Part shown: positions 38,825-47,420 of the stretch, piece by piece
How positions within the stretch are numbered: the first letter of the stretch is position 1
Layout: every line of letters starts with the position of its first letter
NCBI RefSeq assembly: GCF_947503125.1
Contig: NZ_CANNCR010000029.1
Location: 1-52,212 of the forward strand
Reading direction: 5' to 3'
DNA from: an uncultured Metabacillus sp.
Lineage (GTDB): Bacteria; Bacillota; Bacilli; Bacillales; Bacillaceae
Length of the DNA: 52,212 bases
Translations under genes and position numbers: made by a program
Notes under the pieces: generated by a model
What the model saw: the letters and a program-made list of their open reading frames with translations, nothing else
Databases searched by the model: none
What the model was told of the DNA's origin: nothing

Positions 38825-40744
38825 TTAAAGCCCACTTTCAAGAAAATGTATGATTTCACGATATGTCTTTGATGTAGACAATTTTTCTATTAATTGCTTA
38901 TCATTCGCTATACGGATAATTTCATCATAGATTTTCACAATTAAGTATTCACTATGATCTGTTTGCTGATCCGGCAATCCCAATAAGAAAACCAGCTTCA
39001 AATCCTTCCCATCTGCTTTGACTGTTTCTGGGAATATGCCAAGCGCAAGTTCAATTTGATCTGAACGTTGATTAAAAGTATGCGGCAAAGCAATATAATT
39101 ATCAAAAACCATTGAGCCCTTGCTTTCTCTTTCCTTCAGCCTATCCTTAAAGCCATGATCCAAATAGCCGTTTTCCATCAGTGAATCAACCATATTCCTT
39201 ACATTTTCGTGATAATCTTTTGAACGATCTAAAATAAAGAATTTCTCCTCAGTAACCAGCTCTGCAACAACGGATAAATTGACCTTTTCATTCTTCACCT
39301 TAATTTTTCGCTTGTAGAGAGTCTTCTCGATCTCCCTTTTCACATTTTTTTCATCAAATATTTCATTAATCATGATGAAGGGTGTTGTTGTTTCATAAGG
39401 TAGTTTCACAGTAGAAAAAATAAGATCATATTCGTTTAAAACTTCCTCTTGCACATCCATATCTGAATACAGATCAATTGTTGCCTCTTTATTAAGAATT
39501 CGCTCCAACTGTATAGCAATTAATTTTGCCGTACCTCTTCCCGTTCCACACACGACAGCAACTTTTTGAAATCGCTTTACCTTAGCATCGCTCTGGGTGA
39601 TGAAGACTCCAAAATAAAAGGCTAAGTACCCTAGTTCATCTTCACTTACCTTCACATCAAATTTACTTTCAATCACTTGACCAGCCATTTCAGCCATCTT
39701 ATATGCCACAGGATACTTTCTTTTTACATCAACTAGTAATGGATTTTTTAATCGTAATCCAAATAGCAAACGGTTAAGCATAAATGTGAGATGATATTGT
39801 AGATCAACGAAAAGCTGTTCATTCTCGTTAATAATTTCTTTATGAAATCCTAACTGCTCAACAATTTGTTCAAGTAGTTTTTTCACATCATCTGTAATGG
39901 TAATGTCGGCCATTGTTCTATTATTAGTAGGTGTTCGTCTCCCTGCAATGGGAATGGTGATAAACAATAACTCCGGTTCAGGAATTTTTATTGGTAACTG
40001 ACTTTCTAGCGTTTTAACAATTTCCTGGGCAATTTGATAATCATGAGTGTTTAATAGCTGTTTATGTTTATTTTGTATCTCATCAATTGGATGATCTTTT
40101 AATAGCCGATCTAACATAATGATGATAAATTCCATTAGCTTCGTTTGCGTTGTCGATTCCAAATCATGTTTATGAAAGATTTTAACTAGCTCCTCTGAGA
40201 TATCTTCATCAAGAGGGTACGATTTGTACAATACATCAAAGAGATTATCTAAAATGAATAGCCTTAGATCTAACTCTTTCCCACTTAAAGTCATCCCTAT
40301 ATTTTGTTTTCCTTGAACCTTTAAGTTATAGGTTTCCAAAGAGACAGACGCTTTTTTTAACTCATTTACAAGTGTCGTTCTTCCAATATTCATCTCAAAA
40401 GCCAGGTCATCCAATGTATAGGCTTCTTCACTGTTTATTAATCGGTCAATAATAAAAGCAATTCTTCGTTTTGGAGTATCAAGCAAATCATTCTCAAAAC
40501 GATTTGCTTCAAGGAGTAGTTGAAACGACTGCTCATCAACAATTTTCAGCGTGTATCCCTTGCCCTTTTCTTTTTCTATAGTTGCAACATTGGTTAGATC
40601 CTCATTTATTTGTTTTATATAATTACGAATGGTTCTTGTACTAACTCCAAGTGATTCTGCTAGATAATCCAAGGAGCAGTAGGGTTGCTTATAAGCTATC
40701 TCAACGATTTTAAAAACCTTTTCATCCATTAATAGGTCAGACAT
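38825..40744 (-). CDS. PRD-containing PTS-regulated transcriptional activator (sorbitol operon)
   Basis: This 639-residue multidomain regulator of the MtlR/BglG-like group has two N-terminal HTHs (about 10-60, SLDYLAESLGVSTRTIRNYI; about 85-140, TLDDLAFEMNIGRTTLVNEL). Two PRDs (about 180-390) follow, then an EIIB-like domain (about 398-490; VAVVCGTGRGTAKL) and an EIIA-like domain (about 500-639; His in YIALPHTFNQ). PTS phosphorylation of these histidines reports on sugar flow and glucose, so it should activate the sorbitol genes only when EII-Gut is transporting. GAGGTGATG precedes ATG. It lies within the operon, behind the dehydrogenase. Confidence 0.9.
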   Translation of the reverse strand: MSDLLMDEKVFKIVEIAYKQPYCSLDYLAESLGVSTRTIRNYIKQINEDLTNVATIEKEKGKGYTLKIVDEQSFQLLLEANRFENDLLDTPKRRIAFIIDRLINSEEAYTLDDLAFEMNIGRTTLVNELKKASVSLETYNLKVQGKQNIGMTLSGKELDLRLFILDNLFDVLYKSYPLDEDISEELVKIFHKHDLESTTQTKLMEFIIIMLDRLLKDHPIDEIQNKHKQLLNTHDYQIAQEIVKTLESQLPIKIPEPELLFITIPIAGRRTPTNNRTMADITITDDVKKLLEQIVEQLGFHKEIINENEQLFVDLQYHLTFMLNRLLFGLRLKNPLLVDVKRKYPVAYKMAEMAGQVIESKFDVKVSEDELGYLAFYFGVFITQSDAKVKRFQKVAVVCGTGRGTAKLIAIQLERILNKEATIDLYSDMDVQEEVLNEYDLIFSTVKLPYETTTPFIMINEIFDEKNVKREIEKTLYKRKIKVKNEKVNLSVVAELVTEEKFFILDRSKDYHENVRNMVDSLMENGYLDHGFKDRLKERESKGSMVFDNYIALPHTFNQRSDQIELALGIFPETVKADGKDLKLVFLLGLPDQQTDHSEYLIVKIYDEIIRIANDKQLIEKLSTSKTYREIIHFLESGL

Positions 40745-40787
40745 GTCATCACCTCTTTATTAAAAAGAATGCCATTTTTATGAAGTG

Positions 40788-40823
40788 AACAGGGAAAGAA
40801 TGTTACTAACAGAGTTCCCTGTT
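40788..40823. other. Inverted repeat between dehydrogenase and regulator genes
   Basis: AACAGGGAA (40788-40796) pairs with TTCCCTGTT (40815-40823). On the minus strand it is not followed by a clear T-run, so it may trim or attenuate the transcript rather than end it. Confidence 0.5.
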
Positions 40824-40874
40824 TCTTCGACATCCATAAGGCATGATCTGTCTCTATTCTTAATAACGCTTTCT

Positions 40875-41675
40875 TTACCCTCGGGACTTCCCACCTGAGA
40901 TATTTATCGTTGTACCAGTAATATAACTAGCACGATCAGAAGCGAGGTAAGAAACAAGATCGCCTATTTCCATTAGTTTTCCTTCCCGTCCAAGAGGGAT
41001 TGATTTACTATAGTCTGTTGAAAGACCATCTACTGTTACGCCGCGAGTATATGCTAGTGCTTCGTTATAGGCATCTGTGCGAAGTCCAGTTGTTTCAATG
41101 ATCCCAGGTGCAATGGCAACAACTCGAATGTTAAATTTACCAAGCTCTTTTGCCCAAGCACGAGTAAACGCAATGACTGCTCCTTTAGTAGCCGAATAGC
41201 AGCTTTGTCCAGCAGATCCCTCTTGTCCTGCTTCAGACGAAACATTAATAATAACACCTTTGTTATGCTTTAGCATTTCTTTGGCAGATGCTTGTGCAAA
41301 AAGATAAGGTCCCTTTTGGTTTACTGCTACCATAAAGTCAAAATCTTTCTCACTTAACTCATATTCTGGTCTTTCTCCACGTTCATCAACCAATAATCTC
41401 GGCAAATTGACACCAGCGTTGTTTACAAGAATGTCGACTTTGCCAAATAACTCTACTGTTAACGCTACTGCTCGATCTACGCTCTCTTTCTTTGTTACAT
41501 CACACTTCACAAAATACGAACCATCTGGTTGTTGTCCTTCCTCACCATTTAAATCAGCAACAACAACTTTAGTTCCATTCTTTTTTAGTTCATTCGTGAT
41601 ATTTAAACCGATTCCAGATGCCCCACCGGTAACGATTGCCACTTTTTCTTCTAAACCAAGCCAAGAATTGCTCAT
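40875..41675 (-). CDS. srlD: Sorbitol-6-phosphate 2-dehydrogenase (SDR)
   Basis: This 266-residue short-chain dehydrogenase oxidises sorbitol-6-phosphate, the PTS product, to fructose-6-phosphate with NAD. It has TGGASGIG (16-23), aspartate after the second strand (VVVADLN, favouring NAD), NNAG (85-88), catalytic Ser146/147 and YSATK (Y160, K164). The match to sorbitol-6-phosphate dehydrogenases of Clostridia and lactobacilli is by family look and operon context. It is the first gene of the operon; GGAGG precedes ATG and a cre-like palindrome lies 27-40 bases upstream. Confidence 0.87.
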   Translation of the reverse strand: MSNSWLGLEEKVAIVTGGASGIGLNITNELKKNGTKVVVADLNGEEGQQPDGSYFVKCDVTKKESVDRAVALTVELFGKVDILVNNAGVNLPRLLVDERGERPEYELSEKDFDFMVAVNQKGPYLFAQASAKEMLKHNKGVIINVSSEAGQEGSAGQSCYSATKGAVIAFTRAWAKELGKFNIRVVAIAPGIIETTGLRTDAYNEALAYTRGVTVDGLSTDYSKSIPLGREGKLMEIGDLVSYLASDRASYITGTTINISGGKSRG

Positions 41676-41701
41676 CTCTTCTTCCTCCTGTCCATTTATC
41701 G

Positions 41702-41715
41702 TGAAAGCATTTTCA
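41702..41715. promoter_or_regulatory. cre-like palindrome before sorbitol operon
   Basis: TGAAAGCATTTTCA has symmetrical TGAAA/TTTCA arms and one mismatch to the cre consensus (CA for the central CG). It lies in the leader of the first operon gene and is expected to mediate CcpA repression. Confidence 0.55.
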
Positions 41716-41988
41716 GCTATGTTGTTATTATAAGAATTATAGACTTGAAGATTAATACATACTTTTTCACAAAAAAATGAAAAGGGGTGAATGATTATGA
41801 GCGAATGTAAACGATACTGAATTTACTTTATTGTTAGCTAGTCTTTGGGACCTTGATTTCCCTACTCAGCTAAAGTCGGGTAAGGTTATCAATAGGATTA
41901 AGAAAGAATACTTACCAGCTCTGTTCAAGTTGAATAACGGCTCCTTGAGACGGTCCCCGCCTTCTTCAAACTTCCTAAGAACACATTT
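41716..41988 (-). other. Intergenic, possible helicase-loader gene remnant
   Basis: On the minus strand ATGGTTGA overlaps the stop of the DnaD-like gene, the usual coupling to a following DnaC/DnaI-type loader gene. The reading MVENVF then breaks, and one frame over gives KFEEGGDRLKEP and further codons before a stop. This may be the frameshifted start of such a gene. The evidence is only position and a short peptide. Confidence 0.3.
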
Positions 41989-42978
41989 TCAACCATACTC
42001 ATCATCTTCACCGGCCGTTAGATCTAGCTCAAATCCACTTGGAATCGCTCGTCCAGCAGGAAACGGTTCAGTTGTTTGCTTTAGCTTATGTATAGGGGTT
42101 TGGTTCTCCTGATATGAATCAATTTCTTCTACGGTCAGTAACGATTCATTTTCCCAATTTTTCAGAATCCCAACAACATAATTCAGCCTTCGCTTGTTAT
42201 TGGCACAGGCAATCGTCATCGCTTTAAAGATCACATCTTTCGGCTGTAAAAAGCTAGAATCATCTAACCAAGCTAACAGCTGCTGTTTTCCATTCACGTT
42301 TGAAAAACCAAAGCCATTGTTGTCCCAAAACTCAATAATTTCTTTAACGTCTTTCGTTTGTTGATTTTGAGATTGATCGGCTATGTCTGGGTTATTCTCT
42401 ATATTTGGGTTAAAAGCTTTTTCTTTTTGTTGTTGTTTTTCTTTTTCTTTTTGTTTTTCTTTTTGTGCCCGTATCGTATCACGACGCATAAACGTATCGT
42501 CATCTTCATCACACTCGGTGTCTGGATATGTATCAACTTCATCTTGGTAGTTCACTACACTACAAAAAGATTCATATAGACTGCGGATCTCCTCTTTCTG
42601 AATGCCTTCCGAAACATAGCGAATAAGCGAGGCATCCTCGACTTCATTTAATTCGAAAAAAATGCAATCCATGACCGGCTTCCCGCCTTTATGCAGGTTA
42701 TCCTTCCCCCAGTTTTTAATCGCGAGTTCTCTTGTTTCAGGATTATATCGGATCAACTTGTGATGCCGGATGAATCGTTCCATTAACGAATGAACACTCT
42801 CAATCGAATAGCCCAAATCAAAGGCCATTTGTTTTTTCGTAATGCGATAGATTCCAATTTGAGTTGTATGTGGATTTGTAAGAAGGTAGAGGTAAAAATA
42901 CTTATCCTCGGGGATCATCTCTTCTAAAACAATCGGATTCTTCCAAAAATCAGTACGCACCATTCGATATTTTGCCAT
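41989..42978 (-). CDS. Phage-type replication initiation protein (DnaD-like)
   Basis: The 329-residue protein begins MAKYRMVRTDFWKNPIVLEE and continues with PEDKYFYLYLLTNPHTTQIG, the winged-helix start of DnaD-type replication proteins of Bacillus phages and integrative elements. A charged low-complexity linker (about 165-185, rich in Lys/Glu/Gln) leads to a DnaD tail (about 205-280; VKEIIEFWDNNGFGF, LNYVVGILKNWE). ATG 42978 fits the family; frames from 43017 lack a good site. It lies between unrelated sugar operons with no other phage gene, so it is a stranded relic, intact in frame. Confidence 0.72.
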   Translation of the reverse strand: MAKYRMVRTDFWKNPIVLEEMIPEDKYFYLYLLTNPHTTQIGIYRITKKQMAFDLGYSIESVHSLMERFIRHHKLIRYNPETRELAIKNWGKDNLHKGGKPVMDCIFFELNEVEDASLIRYVSEGIQKEEIRSLYESFCSVVNYQDEVDTYPDTECDEDDDTFMRRDTIRAQKEKQKEKEKQQQKEKAFNPNIENNPDIADQSQNQQTKDVKEIIEFWDNNGFGFSNVNGKQQLLAWLDDSSFLQPKDVIFKAMTIACANNKRRLNYVVGILKNWENESLLTVEEIDSYQENQTPIHKLKQTTEPFPAGRAIPSGFELDLTAGEDDEYG

Positions 42979-43199
42979 CTTCAACCACTGCCCTTCTTCT
43001 AAGAAAGTTCTATTCATAGCTATATATAGAAAAATGAAGCAAAGAGTAGCGTAGGTTTCACATCAAAATAGGAATATTTTAAAAAAACTAGCCTGAAGGG
43101 AATAAGGAGAAATATATAATGGATTGTGGCAGTAAAAAGTCAATTAAAAACAATGAACTAAATTAAATCTATGAAATTTTTGAAGTAGCATTTCACAAT

Positions 43200-43236
43200 A
43201 AAAGGAACAGACACTGGTAAAGTGATTGTTCCTTTT
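43200..43236. terminator. Terminator after orphan binding-protein gene
   Basis: Stem AAAAGGAACA / TGTTCCTTTT with inner CACT/AGTG pairs lies 20 bases past the stop codon of 43256-44524. It closely resembles the hairpin after the paralogous gene (48949-48980). Confidence 0.82.
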
Positions 43237-43255
43237 AACTAATTACAAAAAATAA

Positions 43256-44524
43256 TTATTTAACATCTTCAGCTGATTTCTGCAAAAATTCTGCTGCTTC
43301 TTTTGAAGTAAACTCTCCAGTTATCACATTATCTTGCGCTTCAAAAAACTTAACAACTAGTTCTTGCGGTAATGCCTGATCTGTAATGACAAACGCTCCC
43401 TTATCTAGGGCATCTACTAGTGTAGGTACATTAGGAAGGTTTTCAGGAATTTCTACTCCAGCTGCAGCTACAGGAAATTGTACTTTGTCTTTATACTTTT
43501 CTGCTACTTCTTTGGATGAAGCATATAAAGCAAACTCTACTGCTGCATCTTGTACTTCCTTCGATGCATCACCTTTTATTTGGAGCATCTCAACAAAACT
43601 AGAAACTCTTTGCGGTTCTTGATCAGTTGGGAATGGAAATACCCCTATCTTTTCTAAATCAAACTCATCCTCTGTTGCAACAGTATCAAACCAAGGTCCT
43701 TCTAAAACCATTGCCGTATCACCACTATAGAAAGGCATTTTCGCCTCATTTGGATCTGCTGTAATAAAACCTGCTGGAAAATATCCCTTTCCTTCCCACT
43801 CTTTCAATTTTGCATAGGTTTGCTCAACGGCTGGATTGTCCCAAGATTCTTCTAGATTAATTAGTTTATCTTTTAGTTCTGGCCCAGCATAATGCTCTAG
43901 AACAGCTTCAGTAAATCTCATTGTATGCCATCCGAATTTACCCCCAACCGAAACAGGAGTAATATTATTTTCTTTTAGCTTCGCCATCACCGCTTCAAAT
44001 TCTTCAAATGTTTTTGGTACTTCAATGCCTAACTCTTCAAAAATATCTTTTCTATAGAAAATACCTAACCCTGCAAGCGATGTCGGCACTCCAGTAATTT
44101 GACCTTCATATTTTGTTAATTCAAGTGCAGTCTCTAAGTATAATTCATTCCATTTTCCTTGCTCAGCATATTCTGTTAAATCAAGTGTCAACCCATTTTC
44201 CGGATAAAACGAACCTAGAGATCCTCCCCAGTTAAACCATATATCAGGAAGCGTATTTGAAGAAGCCCCAACCTTTAACCCCTCTTTATGTGCATCAATC
44301 GTTCTTGTTGACATATTTATATCAATATCTGGATGTTCTTTTTCAAAATCTTCAATTATTGGCTCGTATAAGGCTTTATCATTATCAAGAGTCCAAAATT
44401 CTACAGTAACCTTGTTACTCGATGATTCACTACCACTAGCACTTTCACTCTCTTTGGAATTACATGCACTTAAAAGCGATAAAACGAACACTGTGATTAT
44501 TGTAAGTGAAAATAATCTTTTCAA
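43256..44524 (-). CDS. Orphan sugar-binding lipoprotein of ABC importer (paralogue)
   Basis: The 422-residue lipoprotein (lipobox LLSAC) is a family-1 extracellular solute-binding protein, as used by oligosaccharide importers. The best start is TTG at 44524, 7-8 nt behind GGGGGAGA: it gives MKRLFSLTIITVFVLSLLSAC, aligning exactly with the paralogue at 49006-50271, which has ATG at that point. A frame open to 44665 adds residues without a signal-peptide logic. The two proteins are alike over their whole length. This copy has no permease genes and its own terminator and promoter region, so it probably serves the same importer with different affinity or timing. Confidence 0.87.
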   Translation of the reverse strand: MKRLFSLTIITVFVLSLLSACNSKESESASGSESSSNKVTVEFWTLDNDKALYEPIIEDFEKEHPDIDINMSTRTIDAHKEGLKVGASSNTLPDIWFNWGGSLGSFYPENGLTLDLTEYAEQGKWNELYLETALELTKYEGQITGVPTSLAGLGIFYRKDIFEELGIEVPKTFEEFEAVMAKLKENNITPVSVGGKFGWHTMRFTEAVLEHYAGPELKDKLINLEESWDNPAVEQTYAKLKEWEGKGYFPAGFITADPNEAKMPFYSGDTAMVLEGPWFDTVATEDEFDLEKIGVFPFPTDQEPQRVSSFVEMLQIKGDASKEVQDAAVEFALYASSKEVAEKYKDKVQFPVAAAGVEIPENLPNVPTLVDALDKGAFVITDQALPQELVVKFFEAQDNVITGEFTSKEAAEFLQKSAEDVK

Positions 44525-44708
44525 TATAAATCTCCCCCTGTTTATTTTTAAAGCCCCTTTGAAAAATAAAAAGTACCTTCCTTTCTTAAAATAATTATTA
44601 AAAGTAATAGAATAAGAGGTTGAACTTATGATTCTATTACTGTTAATCAACAAATTAAAAACCACTTAATATTTGATTGTCTTGTTTTCATCACATTGAC
44701 TCCACTTT

Positions 44709-44722
44709 TAAAAGCGCTTACA
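44709..44722. promoter_or_regulatory. cre-like site
   Basis: TAAAAGCGCTTACA matches the cre consensus except at position 2. It lies about 185 bases before the binding-protein start. Confidence 0.55.
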
Positions 44723-44862
44723 AACATTTCTATAAAACATCTTTAATAATAGGTTATGAAAATGAAGTCTTTATAAACTTTTTTATATAAATAACTTTAT
44801 TTTTTTATATTATATATCACTAAAAATAATACAGTCAACAATTTATTTGATTTTTTTAGTTT

Positions 44863-44882
44863 GTTTAGTTAATAAATTAAAC
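44863..44882. promoter_or_regulatory. Inverted repeat, candidate LacI operator
   Basis: GTTTAGTT-AATA-AATTAAAC has 8-base arms with one mismatch. The GTTTA...TAAAC arms also occur in the dyad before the LacI gene (46240-46262), so the same repressor may bind both. Confidence 0.45.
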
Positions 44883-45079
44883 ATTGAAACATTTAAATCT
44901 ATCTGCAAACACTACAATTTAAAGAACTATATTTTAAAGATAGCACATGTCATCAGATATTATAGGATACGCAAAAGCTCAACTAAATTATCATTCTGTT
45001 TAACTAAATTTTTTTATTGAATACGCTAACACACACTGTTAAAATTTATATATACCATACTCTGAAGGGGGATCTTTCT

Positions 45080-46039
45080 ATGAAACATCCATTTGATATT
45101 CCTGAATCTAAGAAAATTCGTTTAATTATTAATACTGACGCTAAAAATGAAGCCGATGATCAATTTGCGATTGTGCATGCATTATTAACACCACGCTTTA
45201 AAATTAATGGAATAATTGCTGCCCATTTTGGTAAACACCGAACAGATTATTCAATGAAAGAAAGCTACGCAGAAGTTAATAAGGTTTTAGACATCATGAA
45301 CCTTCGAGACGAGGTAGCTGTTTATAAAGGGGCAGCAAATGCAATGCCTAATGAAGAGACACCTCAATTTTCAGAAGGTGCTGATTTTATCATTCGTGAA
45401 GCAATGAAGGATGATCCAAGTCCTTTATATGTTGCGTTTTTAGGACCTGTTACTGATTTAGCAGCAGCTTACATGAAGGAACCTGCAATAGCAGACAAAC
45501 TAACTGCACTTTGGATTGGCGGTGGTTCGTGGCCGGAAGGTGAATTTGAATTTAACTTAATGAATGATATAAATGCTGCAAATGTTATTTTCAAATCCCC
45601 TATTCCATTATGGGTAATTCCACAAGATGTTTATAAGCTGATGCGTGTAAGTATTGCGGAATTAGCTGTAAATGTAAAGCCATATGGTGAAATTGGCGCC
45701 TATCTGTTTCAACAACTCGCAGACTTTAACTTTGACGTAGTAAATAAACATATTCCTACTATGATAGAACGTGCAAAACAAGCCGGGAAGGAAATTGACC
45801 CTAAAGATTTCGAAGGATGGCCAAAGGGAGAAATGTGGCATTTAGGAGACTCTCCGATCGTTAGTTTACTTTTGGATGATCATCAGTATGGATACGAGAT
45901 GAAGCCTGCACCAAGAATCACTTCTGATATGCGATATGTTCATTATCAAAAAGAACGTTTGGTTCGCTGGTATCATTATGTTGATTCTACATTTACGTTA
46001 CAAGATATGTATGCTAAATTAAAATTACACTACGGATAA
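45080..46039 (+). CDS. Nucleoside-hydrolase-like (IUNH superfamily) protein with altered metal motif
   Basis: The 319-residue cytoplasmic protein begins IRLIINTDAKNEADDQFAI. The superfamily's calcium motif DTDPGxDD is here N18-T-D20-A-K-N-E-A-D26-D27, with the first Asp replaced by Asn and two extra residues, nearer to the DUF1593/Sde182-like branch. Later blocks LGPVTDLAAAY, GEFEFNLMNDINAAN and HLGDSPIVSLLL keep the fold. It may hydrolyse a furanosyl bond other than that of nucleosides. ATG 45080 follows GGGGGAT; the frame upstream (to 45017) lacks support. It is divergent from the orphan binding protein and precedes the LacI gene. Confidence 0.75.
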   Translation: MKHPFDIPESKKIRLIINTDAKNEADDQFAIVHALLTPRFKINGIIAAHFGKHRTDYSMKESYAEVNKVLDIMNLRDEVAVYKGAANAMPNEETPQFSEGADFIIREAMKDDPSPLYVAFLGPVTDLAAAYMKEPAIADKLTALWIGGGSWPEGEFEFNLMNDINAANVIFKSPIPLWVIPQDVYKLMRVSIAELAVNVKPYGEIGAYLFQQLADFNFDVVNKHIPTMIERAKQAGKEIDPKDFEGWPKGEMWHLGDSPIVSLLLDDHQYGYEMKPAPRITSDMRYVHYQKERLVRWYHYVDSTFTLQDMYAKLKLHYG

Positions 46040-46044
46040 AACTT

Positions 46045-46081
46045 ATCCCTATTTCCGATTGCAAAGGAAATAGGGATTTTT
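46045..46081 (+). terminator. Terminator after nucleoside-hydrolase-like gene
   Basis: Stem ATCCCTATTTCC / GGAAATAGGGAT, loop 9 nt, followed by TTTT, starting 6 bases past the stop codon. Confidence 0.88.
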
Positions 46082-46239
46082 ATAAACTTTTATAGATAGG
46101 AAGCTCCTATCATTTTTAGTTGAGATTTAGTTTATTTATTAACCCCCTTATTACTTTTCGCCTTTATTCAATAACTAAAATCCCCTGATTCTCAACTACA
46201 TCTAAATACAAACTAAACCAATTTTACTTATGTTATAAT

Positions 46240-46262
46240 TAAGTTTAGTGAAAATAAACTTA
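46240..46262. promoter_or_regulatory. Operator-like dyad in the LacI-gene promoter
   Basis: TAAGTTTA (46240-46247) and TAAACTTA (46255-46262) are perfect arms with a 7-nt spacer, placed directly after a TATAAT -10 box (46234-46239). The position suits autorepression by the LacI protein. Confidence 0.55.
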
Positions 46263-46285
46263 TTCTTAAAGTAGGTGTACTTTTT

Positions 46286-47323
46286 ATGAAAATAGATGAT
46301 ATCGCTAAATTAGCAAACGTTTCTAAGTCTGCTGTTTCATTAGCGTTAAATGGAAAACCTGGGGTGAGTCAAGAAACTCGTGATAAAATATTAAAAATTG
46401 CCCAGGATCATGGATATATTCCCCGTCCAATTATTAAGGCTGATCAGTATTTTCAAGCAAATTCAAAGTTATTAAGGTTTGTTGCGTGTACGAATGAAGG
46501 AATCGTTACCGAACAATATGAATCACTTCCTTTTTTTACAGAATTAATTAACAATATTGAAAAACAAATTAGTGCTAGCGGGTATTCACTTATTGTTTCA
46601 TCAATAAATATAGACAAGCTTGAGAATGAAATTTCCAGACTTGAGAAGGAGCAAAAATCAGCTGGCATTTTATTATTAGGTACAAACTTAATACCTGAAC
46701 AAATTAAACTTGTTTCTTCTATACAACCAAATTTAGTTGTGTTAGATACGAATTTCGAAACATTAGATGTTAATTTCATTGTCATGAACAACGTTTATGG
46801 AGCATATCAAGCAGGAAAATATTTAGTGGAATTAGGCCATCAAAATATCGGATATGTAGAATCACAAACGAGAATGTATAACTTTGATATGAGGAAAAAG
46901 GGATTTCTTCAAGCAATATCTGATCATCATTTAAAAATTGCTGAAAACAATTATTTCTCAGTTTCACCAACTGTCATTTCGTCTCAAGAGGTTTTTAAAG
47001 ATAAAATAAAAAACCGCCTGAACAAATTACCAACGGCATTGTTTTGCGAAGCTGATTATATGGCCATTAGTACAATAAAATCCTTAAGTGAACTAGGAAT
47101 AAAGGTTCCAGAAGACATTTCTATTATTGGCTTCGATAATATTTTTGAATCTCAAGTTATCACTCCAGAACTTACAACAATACATGTAAAAAAGGATAAA
47201 ATCGCTTTATTAGCAATTGAAAAGTTAATTAGAGAAATTGATCACAATGACACAGATAAAATTAAAATTTTGGTTGATACGGATTTAATTATTAGAAATT
47301 CATGTAAGGCTCTAAATGAATAA
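46286..47323 (+). CDS. LacI-family transcriptional repressor
   Basis: The 345-residue protein has an N-terminal LacI HTH and hinge (1 to about 55; IDDIAKLANVSKSAVSLALN, GVSQETRDKI) and a type-I periplasmic-binding effector domain (about 70-340; ILLLGTNL, ISIIGFDNI near the end). It sits between the nucleoside-hydrolase-like gene and the DUF5605-type hydrolase, and probably represses the sugar cassette until its ligand binds. Its own promoter has the dyad 46240-46262. A bidirectional terminator follows. Confidence 0.88.
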   Translation: MKIDDIAKLANVSKSAVSLALNGKPGVSQETRDKILKIAQDHGYIPRPIIKADQYFQANSKLLRFVACTNEGIVTEQYESLPFFTELINNIEKQISASGYSLIVSSINIDKLENEISRLEKEQKSAGILLLGTNLIPEQIKLVSSIQPNLVVLDTNFETLDVNFIVMNNVYGAYQAGKYLVELGHQNIGYVESQTRMYNFDMRKKGFLQAISDHHLKIAENNYFSVSPTVISSQEVFKDKIKNRLNKLPTALFCEADYMAISTIKSLSELGIKVPEDISIIGFDNIFESQVITPELTTIHVKKDKIALLAIEKLIREIDHNDTDKIKILVDTDLIIRNSCKALNE

Positions 47324-47362
47324 CAAAGATAACATACTATAAAAAAGAAAGCAAAATTAAAA

Positions 47363-47407
47363 AAGGAGGATGATGCAAGGGTAAATTTCCTACTCAGCAT
47401 CCTCCTT
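47363..47407. terminator. Bidirectional terminator
   Basis: AAGGAGGATG (47363-47372) pairs with CATCCTCCTT (47398-47407). A and T runs lie on both sides, between the convergent LacI and glycoside-hydrolase genes. Confidence 0.75.
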
Positions 47408-47420
47408 ATTTCTTAGTTAT

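Larger units (their letters stand above)
44525..45079. other. Divergent regulatory region (binding protein / nucleoside-hydrolase-like gene)
   Basis: 555 bases without a gene. It contains a cre-like site (44709-44722), an inverted repeat GTTTAGTTAATAAATTAAAC (44863-44882) and a related sequence GTTTAACTAAA (about 44999-45009). It is very AT-rich. Its length and the paired repeats suggest complex control of both flanking genes. Confidence 0.5.

Noticed and set aside
41831-42112. Plus-strand frame near the DnaD-like gene
   Set aside because: Antisense to the end of that gene, no ribosome binding site and no motif.
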